The notes below the pieces were generated by a model, which was given only the letters and a program-made list of their open reading frames with translations, did no database searches and was not told the DNA's origin. Positions 1 to 5,443 of a stretch of 12,316 nt of DNA are shown here, in pieces. Positions within the stretch are counted from its first letter, which is position 1. Every line of letters begins with the position of its first letter. Source of the DNA: Desulfobacterales bacterium (GTDB taxonomy: Bacteria; Desulfobacterota; Desulfobacteria; Desulfobacterales; C00003060); contig JAUWMM010000016.1 in the NCBI GenBank assembly GCA_030613145.1, positions 1 to 12,316 on the forward strand, written 5' to 3'. Made by a program: the position numbers and the translations under genes.

Positions 1-20
1 ATTAGCGTCTCTTTCAAACC

Positions 21-77
21 GCATAGCGCATAGAGTAATCTCGGAGGAAAGCGAGTTTGTTGCCCTATGCCCTATGC
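21..77. repeat. Inverted repeat at 3' end of purD-like gene
   Basis: Arms at 21-33 (gcatagcgcatag) and 65-77 (ctatgccctatgc) pair at 12 of 13 positions around a 31-base loop. The right arm overlaps the last codons and stop of the minus-strand purD-like gene. Read on the minus strand, no T-run follows the stem, so it is not a canonical terminator. It looks like a small dispersed palindromic element that reaches the gene's end, or an mRNA 3'-end stabiliser. The structure is visible; the role is inferred. Confidence 0.5.
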
Positions 78-1436
78 TCCTATTGTGTGGCGGAACCTTA
101 GACAATTTTCTCCGTTGTTGTTGTGATCCAGAAATACGAGCTTCCTTATGTTTCTATATGCCTTTTCCCTGGCTCTCTCCAGGGTTTTGTCTCCGGCCAC
201 CACGTGCAAAACTCTGCCCCCGAAGGTGACCAGACCCTTTTGGTGATCTTCATCAACGCCGGCGAAATAAATGGCAATGCCTCTTTCTATTTCGTCCAGG
301 CCGATGATCTTATGACCTTTCCCGTAGCGACCGGGATATCCCTTGTTCCAACCCCTGGAGGCCTTTGAGCGCCCCTCCATGGCAATCACATCCACGTAAT
401 GCTGGTTGTTCCATACCTGCTTAATCTGGTCCAAAGACCCTTCCCATACCGCCATGCCCACTTCAAAAAGATCCGTACTCAATTTCCGGGCCAATACCTC
501 CCATTCAGGGTCTCCGTGTCTCACATTGACTTCAAAGACATCTATGTTTTCATAAGGGTCCAGGTTCAGGCCGAAATAAAGAACCCCTTTATATGGCCAG
601 CCTAAATGGTTATAAATCTCATTGACTGTAGGATTGACGATCTCTTTTATGATTCTGTTGATCAGCCATGGGCTAAAAAGCCTGTGGGGGCAATAACATC
701 CGGTGCCGCCCGTATTCAGGTTTCCGCCAAACTGCTCAATCGACGCCTTGTCATCCGGATCAAATGCCCGCTTATAATCCTGGGCAAACATCTTGAGGGG
801 CAGCACGTGTTCACCGTCAAGGTAAGCAAAAAAGGAGAGCTCGGTTCCGTATTTTCTTTCCTCAATAACAACCCTGTTGCCTGATTCTCCGAAGGTCGCC
901 TCTATCATGATCTTGTCAATGGCTGCCAAGGCGTCCGGAACATCATCACAGACGATGGCACCCTTTCCGGCGGCAAGCCCGTTTGCCTTGACCACGACCT
1001 GGTAGCCGATATTGCGAACATATTTCTTGGCTTCTTCAGGGTCGTCAAAGACCCGGTACTCCGGCTTGGGAACCCCTATTCGTCGTAAAAGATCATCGGT
1101 AAACGCCCGGTCGCTTTCAATTTTTACATACTCCTTCCTGGGTCCGATGGTTCGTATCCCCCTGCCATTCAAAACATCGATGAGCCCTTCTCCCAGAGGA
1201 TTTTCAGATCCCACATCAACCAGGTCAACGCCTTGCTCCACGCAAAAATCTGCAAGCTGGCCAAAGTTTTTCACAGGGAAAAGCTCTATGAGCTTTCTGT
1301 CCTCACGGCCCTTGGGTGTACGCAGAGTTCCCGGATTCCCCGGTGCAAAATAGACCTTGTCAACGTGCTGGCTGTCTGCGTATTTGTCGGCAAGGCAATG
1401 GTCTCTGCCTCCCGACCCATAAACGAGTATCTTCAT
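72..1436 (-). CDS. purD: Phosphoribosylamine-glycine ligase (PurD/GARS-type), divergent
   Basis: This is an ATP-grasp ligase of the GARS family. PurD joins phosphoribosylamine and glycine using ATP in step two of purine synthesis, in the cytoplasm. Visible marks are the N-terminal nucleotide-binding start (MKILVYGSGGRDH), APGNPGT at 31-37, SENPLGEG at 77-84, the ATP-binding KANGLAAGKG at 150-159, IEE at 191-193, NTGGTGCY at 241-248 and FEVNVRHGDPEWE at 301-313, which carries the metal-binding Glu and Asn. It departs from the textbook motifs: GRDH for GREH, NTGGTGCYCP for NTGGMGAYSP, HGDPEWE for FGDPETQ. At 454 residues it is longer than the usual ~430, with extra sequence around 225-240. The start is ATG with an AGGTGG ribosome site about 10 bases upstream. 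No other pur gene is nearby. The family call is firm; true PurD activity is likely, but a paralogue with an altered substrate is possible. Confidence 0.85.
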   Translation of the reverse strand: MKILVYGSGGRDHCLADKYADSQHVDKVYFAPGNPGTLRTPKGREDRKLIELFPVKNFGQLADFCVEQGVDLVDVGSENPLGEGLIDVLNGRGIRTIGPRKEYVKIESDRAFTDDLLRRIGVPKPEYRVFDDPEEAKKYVRNIGYQVVVKANGLAAGKGAIVCDDVPDALAAIDKIMIEATFGESGNRVVIEERKYGTELSFFAYLDGEHVLPLKMFAQDYKRAFDPDDKASIEQFGGNLNTGGTGCYCPHRLFSPWLINRIIKEIVNPTVNEIYNHLGWPYKGVLYFGLNLDPYENIDVFEVNVRHGDPEWEVLARKLSTDLFEVGMAVWEGSLDQIKQVWNNQHYVDVIAMEGRSKASRGWNKGYPGRYGKGHKIIGLDEIERGIAIYFAGVDEDHQKGLVTFGGRVLHVVAGDKTLERAREKAYRNIRKLVFLDHNNNGENCLRFRHTIGA

Positions 1437-1462
1437 GGTATGTCATCCACCTGAGCTATTTT

Positions 1463-1651
1463 GATGGTGTCGTGAAAAGTCAATTTTACTCACTCCGTGA
1501 CCATTTTGGGCGCACTTGAGATTTTCAGCTAAAACGCTAAAACTTGGGCTAACGCCCTCAAACAATTAGCATTTCTTAACGCTGAGTATCTTAAGCGCTT
1601 TCCTCCCAAAATGCTCAATGTCGTTCGCAAAGGACTTTTTACGATACTATT
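1463..1651 (-). repeat. 189-bp palindromic repeat, copy A (inverted)
   Basis: This copy is in the opposite orientation to the copies at 4748-4936 and 10298-10486 and is also 189 bases long. On the minus strand it runs from tcgtaaaaagt through acattgagcattttggga, then ttgtttgagggcgttagcc, to gcccaaaatggtcacggagt and ends at actttt(c/t)acga. Its two ends are imperfect inverted repeats of each other, as in MITEs. It holds no credible gene; the 63-residue frame inside it is a by-product. It sits directly upstream of the purD-like gene, so that gene's transcript must start inside or beyond it. Confidence 0.85.
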
Positions 1652-1904
1652 TATTTTGAGGTGCTTGTATAATAGAAAGGGAAACGATTTCAAGGCGAAA
1701 ATACCTGCCTGATCATGCAAGTCCCTTGATGTGTTCGGGCGCTCATAAACGCCCGAACAAAATAATCCGAAGAATTACCTATTTTAGGGCTTGAAAAAAC
1801 TCACGTATTTGATACACACACGTTTCTTGGAAAGCCAAAGCCCTCCAAAGAGCTTTGGGCTTGACTCAAATGAATTATTTGTTATTATTTATAAGTTTAC
1901 ATGA
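1652..1904. other. Gene-free spacer with two hairpins
   Basis: I see no gene in this spacer between copy A and the tRNA. It contains a perfect 9-bp stem, gttcgggcg (1733-1741) with cgcccgaac (1750-1758) around an 8-base loop, followed by an A-rich run and not a T-run. A second imperfect hairpin lies at about 1832-1860 (agccaaagc with gctttgggct, one bulged G). Neither is a standard terminator for either flanking gene. An undetected small RNA or another dispersed palindrome is possible. Confidence 0.4.
1861..1895 (+). promoter_or_regulatory. Possible tRNA-Asn promoter
   Basis: A TTGACT hexamer at 1861-1866 is followed by an AT-rich stretch with TTATTT at 1885-1890 (18-base spacing) and TATAAG at 1890-1895, just ahead of the tRNA at 1905. 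The -35 is good but the best -10 match is too far from it, so this is only a plausible sigma-70 promoter by position. Confidence 0.3.
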
Positions 1905-1980
1905 TCCCCAGTAGCTCAGTTGGCAGAGCAGATGGCTGTTAACCATCGGGTCCGCGGTTCGAGTCCGTGCTGGGGAGCCA
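1905..1980 (+). tRNA. tRNA-Asn (anticodon GTT)
   Basis: A 76-base cloverleaf. The acceptor stem TCCCCAG pairs with CTGGGGA, with discriminator G and an encoded CCA at 1978-1980. The D-arm holds AGCTCAGTTGGCAGAGC. The anticodon stem GATGG/CCATC encloses loop CTGTTAA with GTT at 1938-1940. The T-arm contains GGTTCGAGTCC. It reads Asn codons AAC/AAU. It is a lone gene followed by its own terminator. It is not tRNA-Sec, so it does not itself support the selenoprotein next door. Confidence 0.97.
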
Positions 1981-1993
1981 ATAGAAAACCCCA

Positions 1994-2020
1994 GGCCCCG
2001 TCTGTTAGACCGGGCCTTTT
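1994..2020 (+). terminator. Terminator after tRNA-Asn
   Basis: The stem ggccccgtct/agaccgggcc (one mismatch in ten) closes on a GTT loop and is followed by TTTT. It lies 13 bases after the tRNA CCA end and separates the tRNA from the DUF1573 gene. Confidence 0.8.
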
Positions 2021-2136
2021 GGAACTTTGAACCATTGCAGCTCGGTTGGCTGAGCCCGGCCCAGTCCGATTTTCCATTGGTATGCAGTGCTTCGTGTAAC
2101 AGAAAGCAGGCTGGTCAGTTCAACAAGGGAGGAAAG

Positions 2137-3162
2137 ATGACGAAGAGGCTGAAAGGAATACTGTGCCAATGTCTTGTCCTGTTTGTGTGGGTCGGATTGG
2201 CCCTGGCCGCAGGAGAAAAAGAGGCTGTACCTGTCATCGAGGTAGAGAAATCGACCCATGACTTTCATCAAGTAACCGAGGGTGAAACAATAAAACACGA
2301 TTTTCGGGTGTTTAACCGCGGCAATGCACCGTTGGAGATTAAAAGCGTCAAACCCGGTTGAGGCTGCAGCGTGGCCCGGTTTGACCGGACCATCCCGCCT
2401 GGAGGCGAGGGAAAGATTACCCTGGAAGTGCGGACAAAAGGATACCAGGGAAAGCTGCACAAGAAGGCCCGAGTCCTTAGCAATGACCCCAAACAGCCCC
2501 AAGTGATCATTGGCCTAAAAGGGGACGTTTGGGTTCCCATCAATGTCAATCCTCGCTATGTCCGCCTCATGGGGACGGAGGACGAGGAGGTCCAAAGTGT
2601 CGTTTACCTTCAGGGGAAAAAGAAAGAGCCCCTTGTTGCCGAACTCGCCTTGGTCTCCATCCCGAAAAGGGTGGATGTGCAACTACTGGAGCTTGAGAAA
2701 GGACGCACCTATCAGCTCAAGGTCAGGAACAAGGTCAAGGGTGAAACAAGATACAGGGGGGAGTTGAGGCTTACCACCAATTATCCGGAGAAGCCCGAGA
2801 TTGTAATTAAGGTTGTTTGCGACATAAGGGGACTTCTGGAGGTGAGGCCCAAGATTTTGAACTTTGGCCGTATGTCGCAGAAACGGCTGGGTCAATTAAA
2901 GGATAATGCCGGGAGCATGACCCGTTCGGTTACTGTCCTCTTGAATAAAGGCAATGATTTGAAGATTGAAAAGGTAGAACTGGAAAAATCCCTCTTCAGG
3001 GCTTCCACCAAGCATATCAAGCCGGGCCAGAGGGCTCAGATCCTGGTTGAGCCCGTTTTGGAAAAGCTCAAGAAGGGCGCAAACCTGGACCGCTTGAAAA
3101 TCTATACAAACCAGAAAGACCACAAGGTTCTTGAGGTGCCTATCCGCTTCGACCTCATATAA
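2137..3162 (+). CDS. Secreted DUF1573 protein, predicted selenoprotein (Sec75)
   Basis: A 341-residue frame interrupted by one TGA at 2359-2361 (codon 75). Start is ATG 2137 behind a strong AAGGGAGGA site. A signal peptide spans residues 1-24 (TKRLK, hydrophobic core, ALA cleavage), so the protein works outside the inner membrane. Residues 35-130 match the DUF1573 Ig-like domain: HDFRVFNRGNAPLEIKSVKPG, then TGA, then GCSVARFDRTIPPGGEGKI and LSNDPKQPQVIIGLKGDV. Family members usually carry Cys-Gly-Cys-Thr/Ser here; TGA replaces the first Cys exactly, giving Sec-Gly-Cys. About 210 further residues look like further beta-rich Ig-like repeats. A hairpin suited to SECIS follows the TGA. Automatic callers would break it into an N-terminal ORF ending at 2361 and a GTG-started ORF at 2371. 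Function of the domain is unknown; a redox role for Sec75/Cys77 is inference. A nonsense mutation is the main alternative. Confidence 0.85.
2359..2398 (+). promoter_or_regulatory. Candidate bacterial SECIS element
   Basis: Just after the in-frame TGA (2359-2361), bases 2372-2379 (tggcccgg) pair with 2385-2392 (ccggacca), seven pairs and one C-A mismatch, around the loop TTTGA. GCG (2369-2371) can pair with CGC (2396-2398) below a 3-base bulge. The apical loop begins about 18 bases after the TGA, within the range for bacterial SelB-binding hairpins. The hairpin lies in coding sequence, as bacterial SECIS elements do. No SelB binding can be shown from sequence alone. Confidence 0.55.
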
Positions 3163-3184
3163 AAAGGTTTTTGTAAAATACAGT

Positions 3185-3619
3185 CTATCTGACTTCTGTC
3201 TTTTTAAGCTCGGGATTAGACTCGATGAGGCGTGAGGCAATCTGCTCGCACCGGTAGGCCTGACACTCTTGTTCGATCTTTCTCAGTTCTTCCACGAAAG
3301 ACGGCGGCACATATCCTTCAGCGAGAGCAACTTTATGTAGGACCTCCATGATTTGTTTGAACCTCACATCCTGAGGGCAGGCAACCGTACATGTGTTGCA
3401 TAGGGCACAATACCATATGGCAGTACTACCTAGAAGCTCATCCTTATAGCCAAGATTGATCATTCGAATAAATTTTCTCGGGTCAAAACGTGGGACGTAC
3501 TGGTGAACCGGACATGAGGAAGAGCAAACCCCACAAGTGTCACAATTTGTAGGGAGTCTTCCTTCCAAGTATTTGGCGATCTTGTGTTTGAACTCTTTAT
3601 CGATTGCTGCTTCTGCCAC
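3185..3619 (-). CDS. HdrC-like 4Fe-4S dicluster protein
   Basis: A 144-residue soluble protein with two full CxxCxxCxxxCP cluster motifs: Cys26, 29, 32, 36 and Cys71, 74, 77, 81. The linker (PRFDPRKFIRMINLGYKDELL, then AIWYCALCNTC) follows the pattern of the heterodisulfide reductase C subunit and related QmoC/GlpC N-terminal domains. It likely ferries electrons between a flavoprotein (HdrA type) and another partner, in the cytoplasm. Start is GTG 3619 with AGGAGG eight bases upstream. It lies 83 bases downstream of cooC on the same strand, so they may share a transcript. No hdrA or hdrB is in the window, so its partner is unknown. It ends 22 bases from the convergent DUF1573 gene, with no clear terminator between. 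Confidence 0.85.
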   Translation of the reverse strand: MAEAAIDKEFKHKIAKYLEGRLPTNCDTCGVCSSSCPVHQYVPRFDPRKFIRMINLGYKDELLGSTAIWYCALCNTCTVACPQDVRFKQIMEVLHKVALAEGYVPPSFVEELRKIEQECQAYRCEQIASRLIESNPELKKTEVR

Positions 3620-3702
3620 AAGTATTTCCTCCTGAGATCCGAGGTTTAGGCTTTGGTTTCATAACAAACATTAGAACGTCCTGTCAACGTTGGTTTGACC
3701 GG

Positions 3703-4545
3703 TTAAACAGATCTGATCGGTTCCTCGGGAATTAGCTTCCTGATATCTTCAAAGAGCCCTACAAAGCCCTCCGTGAATTCTCCCTCTCTGGTCAGAATGG
3801 ATCCCACAGCAGGTTCCAAATCAAGTAGATCTGTTGTGTAAGGGAGAAAATAAGTGGCCCGACCCTTGAGCCCGGGGCGTTCCATATAGGTCTTTACCCT
3901 GTTCCTGTCTTCTTCTCCCCGCACCTTGTTAACGACCAGCTTTATGTTCGGGATGGCCAGTTGCCCGGCAAAGGTAATTGATTTTTGGGCGACCTGAAAT
4001 CCGGTTGAGGTGGGCTCTGTCACGACCAGCAAAAGCGAGAAACCCTTAAGTACGCCACGGCCAAAGTGCTCAGGTCCGGCCTGGGTATCCACCAGGATAA
4101 TCTCACCGGGCTTCAGCACTATGAATTGCATAACGGCCTTCAGCAGATTGTTTTGCGGGCACAAGCACCCGCTAGCCGCCTGATCAACCGATCCCATAGC
4201 AAGAAGAGAGAGATTTGGCTTCAGCTGAAGCCCGAAACGCCCCACCACATCACTAACGTCCGGGTTCAAGCGCAGAAGCCCACCCCAGCCTGAACCGGGT
4301 TTGGCCCCCGTCTTTTCCTCAATATAGTCACGGTTGTGACTCAAGGGAACGATCTTGTCAGCATCTTCGAGCGGGACTCCTAAACTCAGAGCGAGGTTCA
4401 TCTGCGGGTCTTCATCAGCTGCAAGCACCTTGTAACCACTACCGGCAAAACGCTCAGCCAGCAAGGTAACCAGGGTGGTTTTTCCCACGCCACCCTTGCC
4501 GGCAACTGCAAGGCGAAACCCTCTTTCATTCATCTTGTTTTTCAT
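3703..4545 (-). CDS. cooC: CooC-type nickel-insertion ATPase (CODH maturation)
   Basis: A 280-residue MinD/ParA-like P-loop ATPase. It carries the deviant Walker A GKGGVGKTT at 16-24, ADEDPQMNLALSLG at 43-56, a Cys-Leu-Cys motif at 127-129 (SGCLCP) and VDTQAGPEHFGRG at 152-164. The CxC pair and DxxAGxEHxGRG motif are characteristic of CooC, where the cysteines of a dimer bind nickel for insertion into the C-cluster of carbon monoxide dehydrogenase. Start is ATG 4545 with GAGG five bases upstream; the second in-frame ATG (codon 5) has no ribosome site. No CODH gene is in the window, so the client lies elsewhere; a related AcsF-type role is possible. An hdrC-like gene follows. The long leader (4546-4747) is described separately. 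Confidence 0.88.
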   Translation of the reverse strand: MKNKMNERGFRLAVAGKGGVGKTTLVTLLAERFAGSGYKVLAADEDPQMNLALSLGVPLEDADKIVPLSHNRDYIEEKTGAKPGSGWGGLLRLNPDVSDVVGRFGLQLKPNLSLLAMGSVDQAASGCLCPQNNLLKAVMQFIVLKPGEIILVDTQAGPEHFGRGVLKGFSLLLVVTEPTSTGFQVAQKSITFAGQLAIPNIKLVVNKVRGEEDRNRVKTYMERPGLKGRATYFLPYTTDLLDLEPAVGSILTREGEFTEGFVGLFEDIRKLIPEEPIRSV

Positions 4546-4552
4546 CTCTGCC

Positions 4553-4678
4553 TCAGGTCTTTACAGGTTGTTGCCCAAACAAAAATTCCTTTGAGCGCTC
4601 ATAAAGAAATTTTTTCAATAAGTGTTTCAAAACTCTTTGAGGACTCCATTTTGGCCATTTTTTGCAAAAAGTTCTTAT
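4553..4678 (-). CDS. Possible short ORF in cooC leader (AUA start?)
   Basis: Upstream of cooC on the minus strand there is a perfect AGGAGG at 4691-4686. Exactly seven bases on stands ATA (4678-4676), which opens a 41-codon frame beginning IRTFCKKWPKWSP and ending in PVKT at TGA 4555-4553, seven bases before the cooC ATG. The TGA overlaps the cooC ribosome site, an arrangement typical of coupled genes. The predicted peptide is basic and has three aromatic-Lys clusters. ATA is a very rare start. An alternative frame starts at ATG about 27 bases after AGGAGG (MAKMESSKSFETL, 19 codons). I recognise neither product; the region may be only a regulatory leader. Confidence 0.22.
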   Translation of the reverse strand: MRTFCKKWPKWSPQRVLKHLLKKFLYERSKEFLFGQQPVKT

Positions 4679-4747
4679 GTTTCTTCCTCCTTTATAGTTG
4701 CGTCTTATTAAGATAAAATGCAAGATTAAAATAATGGTAACACTTTA

Positions 4748-4936
4748 CGTGTTTGAAAAAGGCCCGTTTTGCGAACGACATTGAGCAATTTTGGAAAAAG
4801 ATTCCCGAAGAGCGAAACGTCAAAATCACAAATTGTTTGAGGGTGTTAGCCCAAGTGTTAGTTCTTTAGCTGAAGATCCCAACTGCACCCCAAATGGTCA
4901 CGGAGTGCGTAAATTGACTTTTTAAGAAACCACCAT
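4748..4936 (+). repeat. 189-bp palindromic repeat, copy B
   Basis: Aligning acgacattgagca, ttgtttgagggtgttagccc, ggtcacggagtg and attgactttttaa with copies A and C gives the same 189-base length, with many more substitutions than between A and C, especially at the left end (tttgaaaaaggcccgttttg) and the centre. It lies between the divergent cooC leader and rpsU. The surrounding 4546-5082 spacer holds no confident gene other than the leader ORF and the rpsU promoter. Confidence 0.78.
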
Positions 4937-4969
4937 ATTTGCCTTATTGTTTTTTTGTAAATTTTTTTG

Positions 4970-5004
4970 TTGTTTTGTAGAAAACCACATTGTATAAATA
5001 CAAT
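4970..5004 (+). promoter_or_regulatory. Likely rpsU promoter with overlapping palindrome
   Basis: TTGTTT at 4970-4975, a 17-base spacer and TATAAA at 4993-4998 form a reasonable sigma-70 promoter. The -10 lies inside a perfect palindrome, attgtat-aa-atacaat at 4989-5004, which could be an operator. The T-rich run just upstream resembles an UP element. The transcript would have a leader of about 75 bases before the S21 start. Promoter call by pattern; operator role is speculative. Confidence 0.45.
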
Positions 5005-5082
5005 TTTTCAACAAGATACTAACATCTGCGTTTTCGAGTTATTTCGACAAACAGCACGATGGAAAGAAAGGGGAGATAAGAT

Positions 5083-5304
5083 TTGAGAGAGTTTAGTAGC
5101 TTGGAAGTCAAGGTCGTCAACCGTGACCTTGAAAGGGCCATGAAAGTGCTTAAGAAAAAGATCCAAAATGATGGCCTGTTCCGACGGCTTAAGCTCAAGA
5201 AGAGTTATGAAAAACCGAGTGAGTGTCGTCGCCGCAAACGTCGCGAGAGTGAAAGGAGGCAGAGAATAGCCCGCTTGAAACGCTCCAGGTACTCCAGATA
5301 CTAG
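5083..5304 (+). CDS. rpsU: 30S ribosomal protein S21
   Basis: A 73-residue, very basic protein matching bS21, the small subunit protein near the mRNA exit/anti-Shine-Dalgarno region. Signature stretches are LEVKVVNRDLERAMKVLKKK, an FRRLKLKKSYEKPSE core and an Arg/Lys-rich tail RRRKRRESERRQRIARLKRS. The chosen start is TTG 5083, behind GGGGAG with seven bases spacing; a second TTG at 5101 would give a more standard N-terminus (LEVKV) but has a poorer ribosome site. It has its own promoter and a strong terminator, so it appears to be a single-gene unit and not the rpsU-dnaG-rpoD arrangement. Confidence 0.93.
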   Translation: MREFSSLEVKVVNRDLERAMKVLKKKIQNDGLFRRLKLKKSYEKPSECRRRKRRESERRQRIARLKRSRYSRY

Positions 5305-5324
5305 CCTGTTCCTGTTATCCTCTA

Positions 5325-5352
5325 AGCCCGGTCTAACCACCGGGCTTTTTTT
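5325..5352 (+). terminator. Terminator after rpsU
   Basis: A perfect 8-bp stem agcccggt/accgggct around the loop ctaacc, followed by seven T. It lies 20 bases after the rpsU stop. The long open frame of lptD runs back into this T-run, which is one reason to place the lptD start further downstream. Confidence 0.92.
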
Positions 5353-5443
5353 GTGTCCGCTATCCTTTTCCCGGATCGTTGATATGACCATAGCCCCCTT
5401 TTTGTATGCGATTCCATGGGGTTTTGTGTTATATGAAAGGCCC

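Noticed and set aside
1529..1720. A 63-residue minus-strand ORF
   Set aside because: It lies mostly within repeat copy A and has no ribosome site or family resemblance; it comes from the repeat's sequence.
1733..1758. Terminator for a gene upstream of tRNA-Asn
   Set aside because: The stem is strong but is followed by an A-rich run and no T-run on either strand, and no gene ends beside it.
2005..2502. A 165-residue minus-strand ORF opposite the DUF1573 gene
   Set aside because: It is a shadow of the coding strand and crosses the tRNA terminator region; no recognisable domain.
2371..3162. A separate gene starting at GTG 2371, and a short gene ending at 2361
   Set aside because: Both pieces belong to one DUF1573 domain in the same frame, with the break exactly at a conserved Cys. 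The signal peptide is on the first piece only, and the second starts in the middle of the domain.
5351..5443. Upstream extension of lptD to 5351
   Set aside because: It would begin in the rpsU terminator's T-run and hide the signal peptide; ATG 5444 gives a standard signal sequence.
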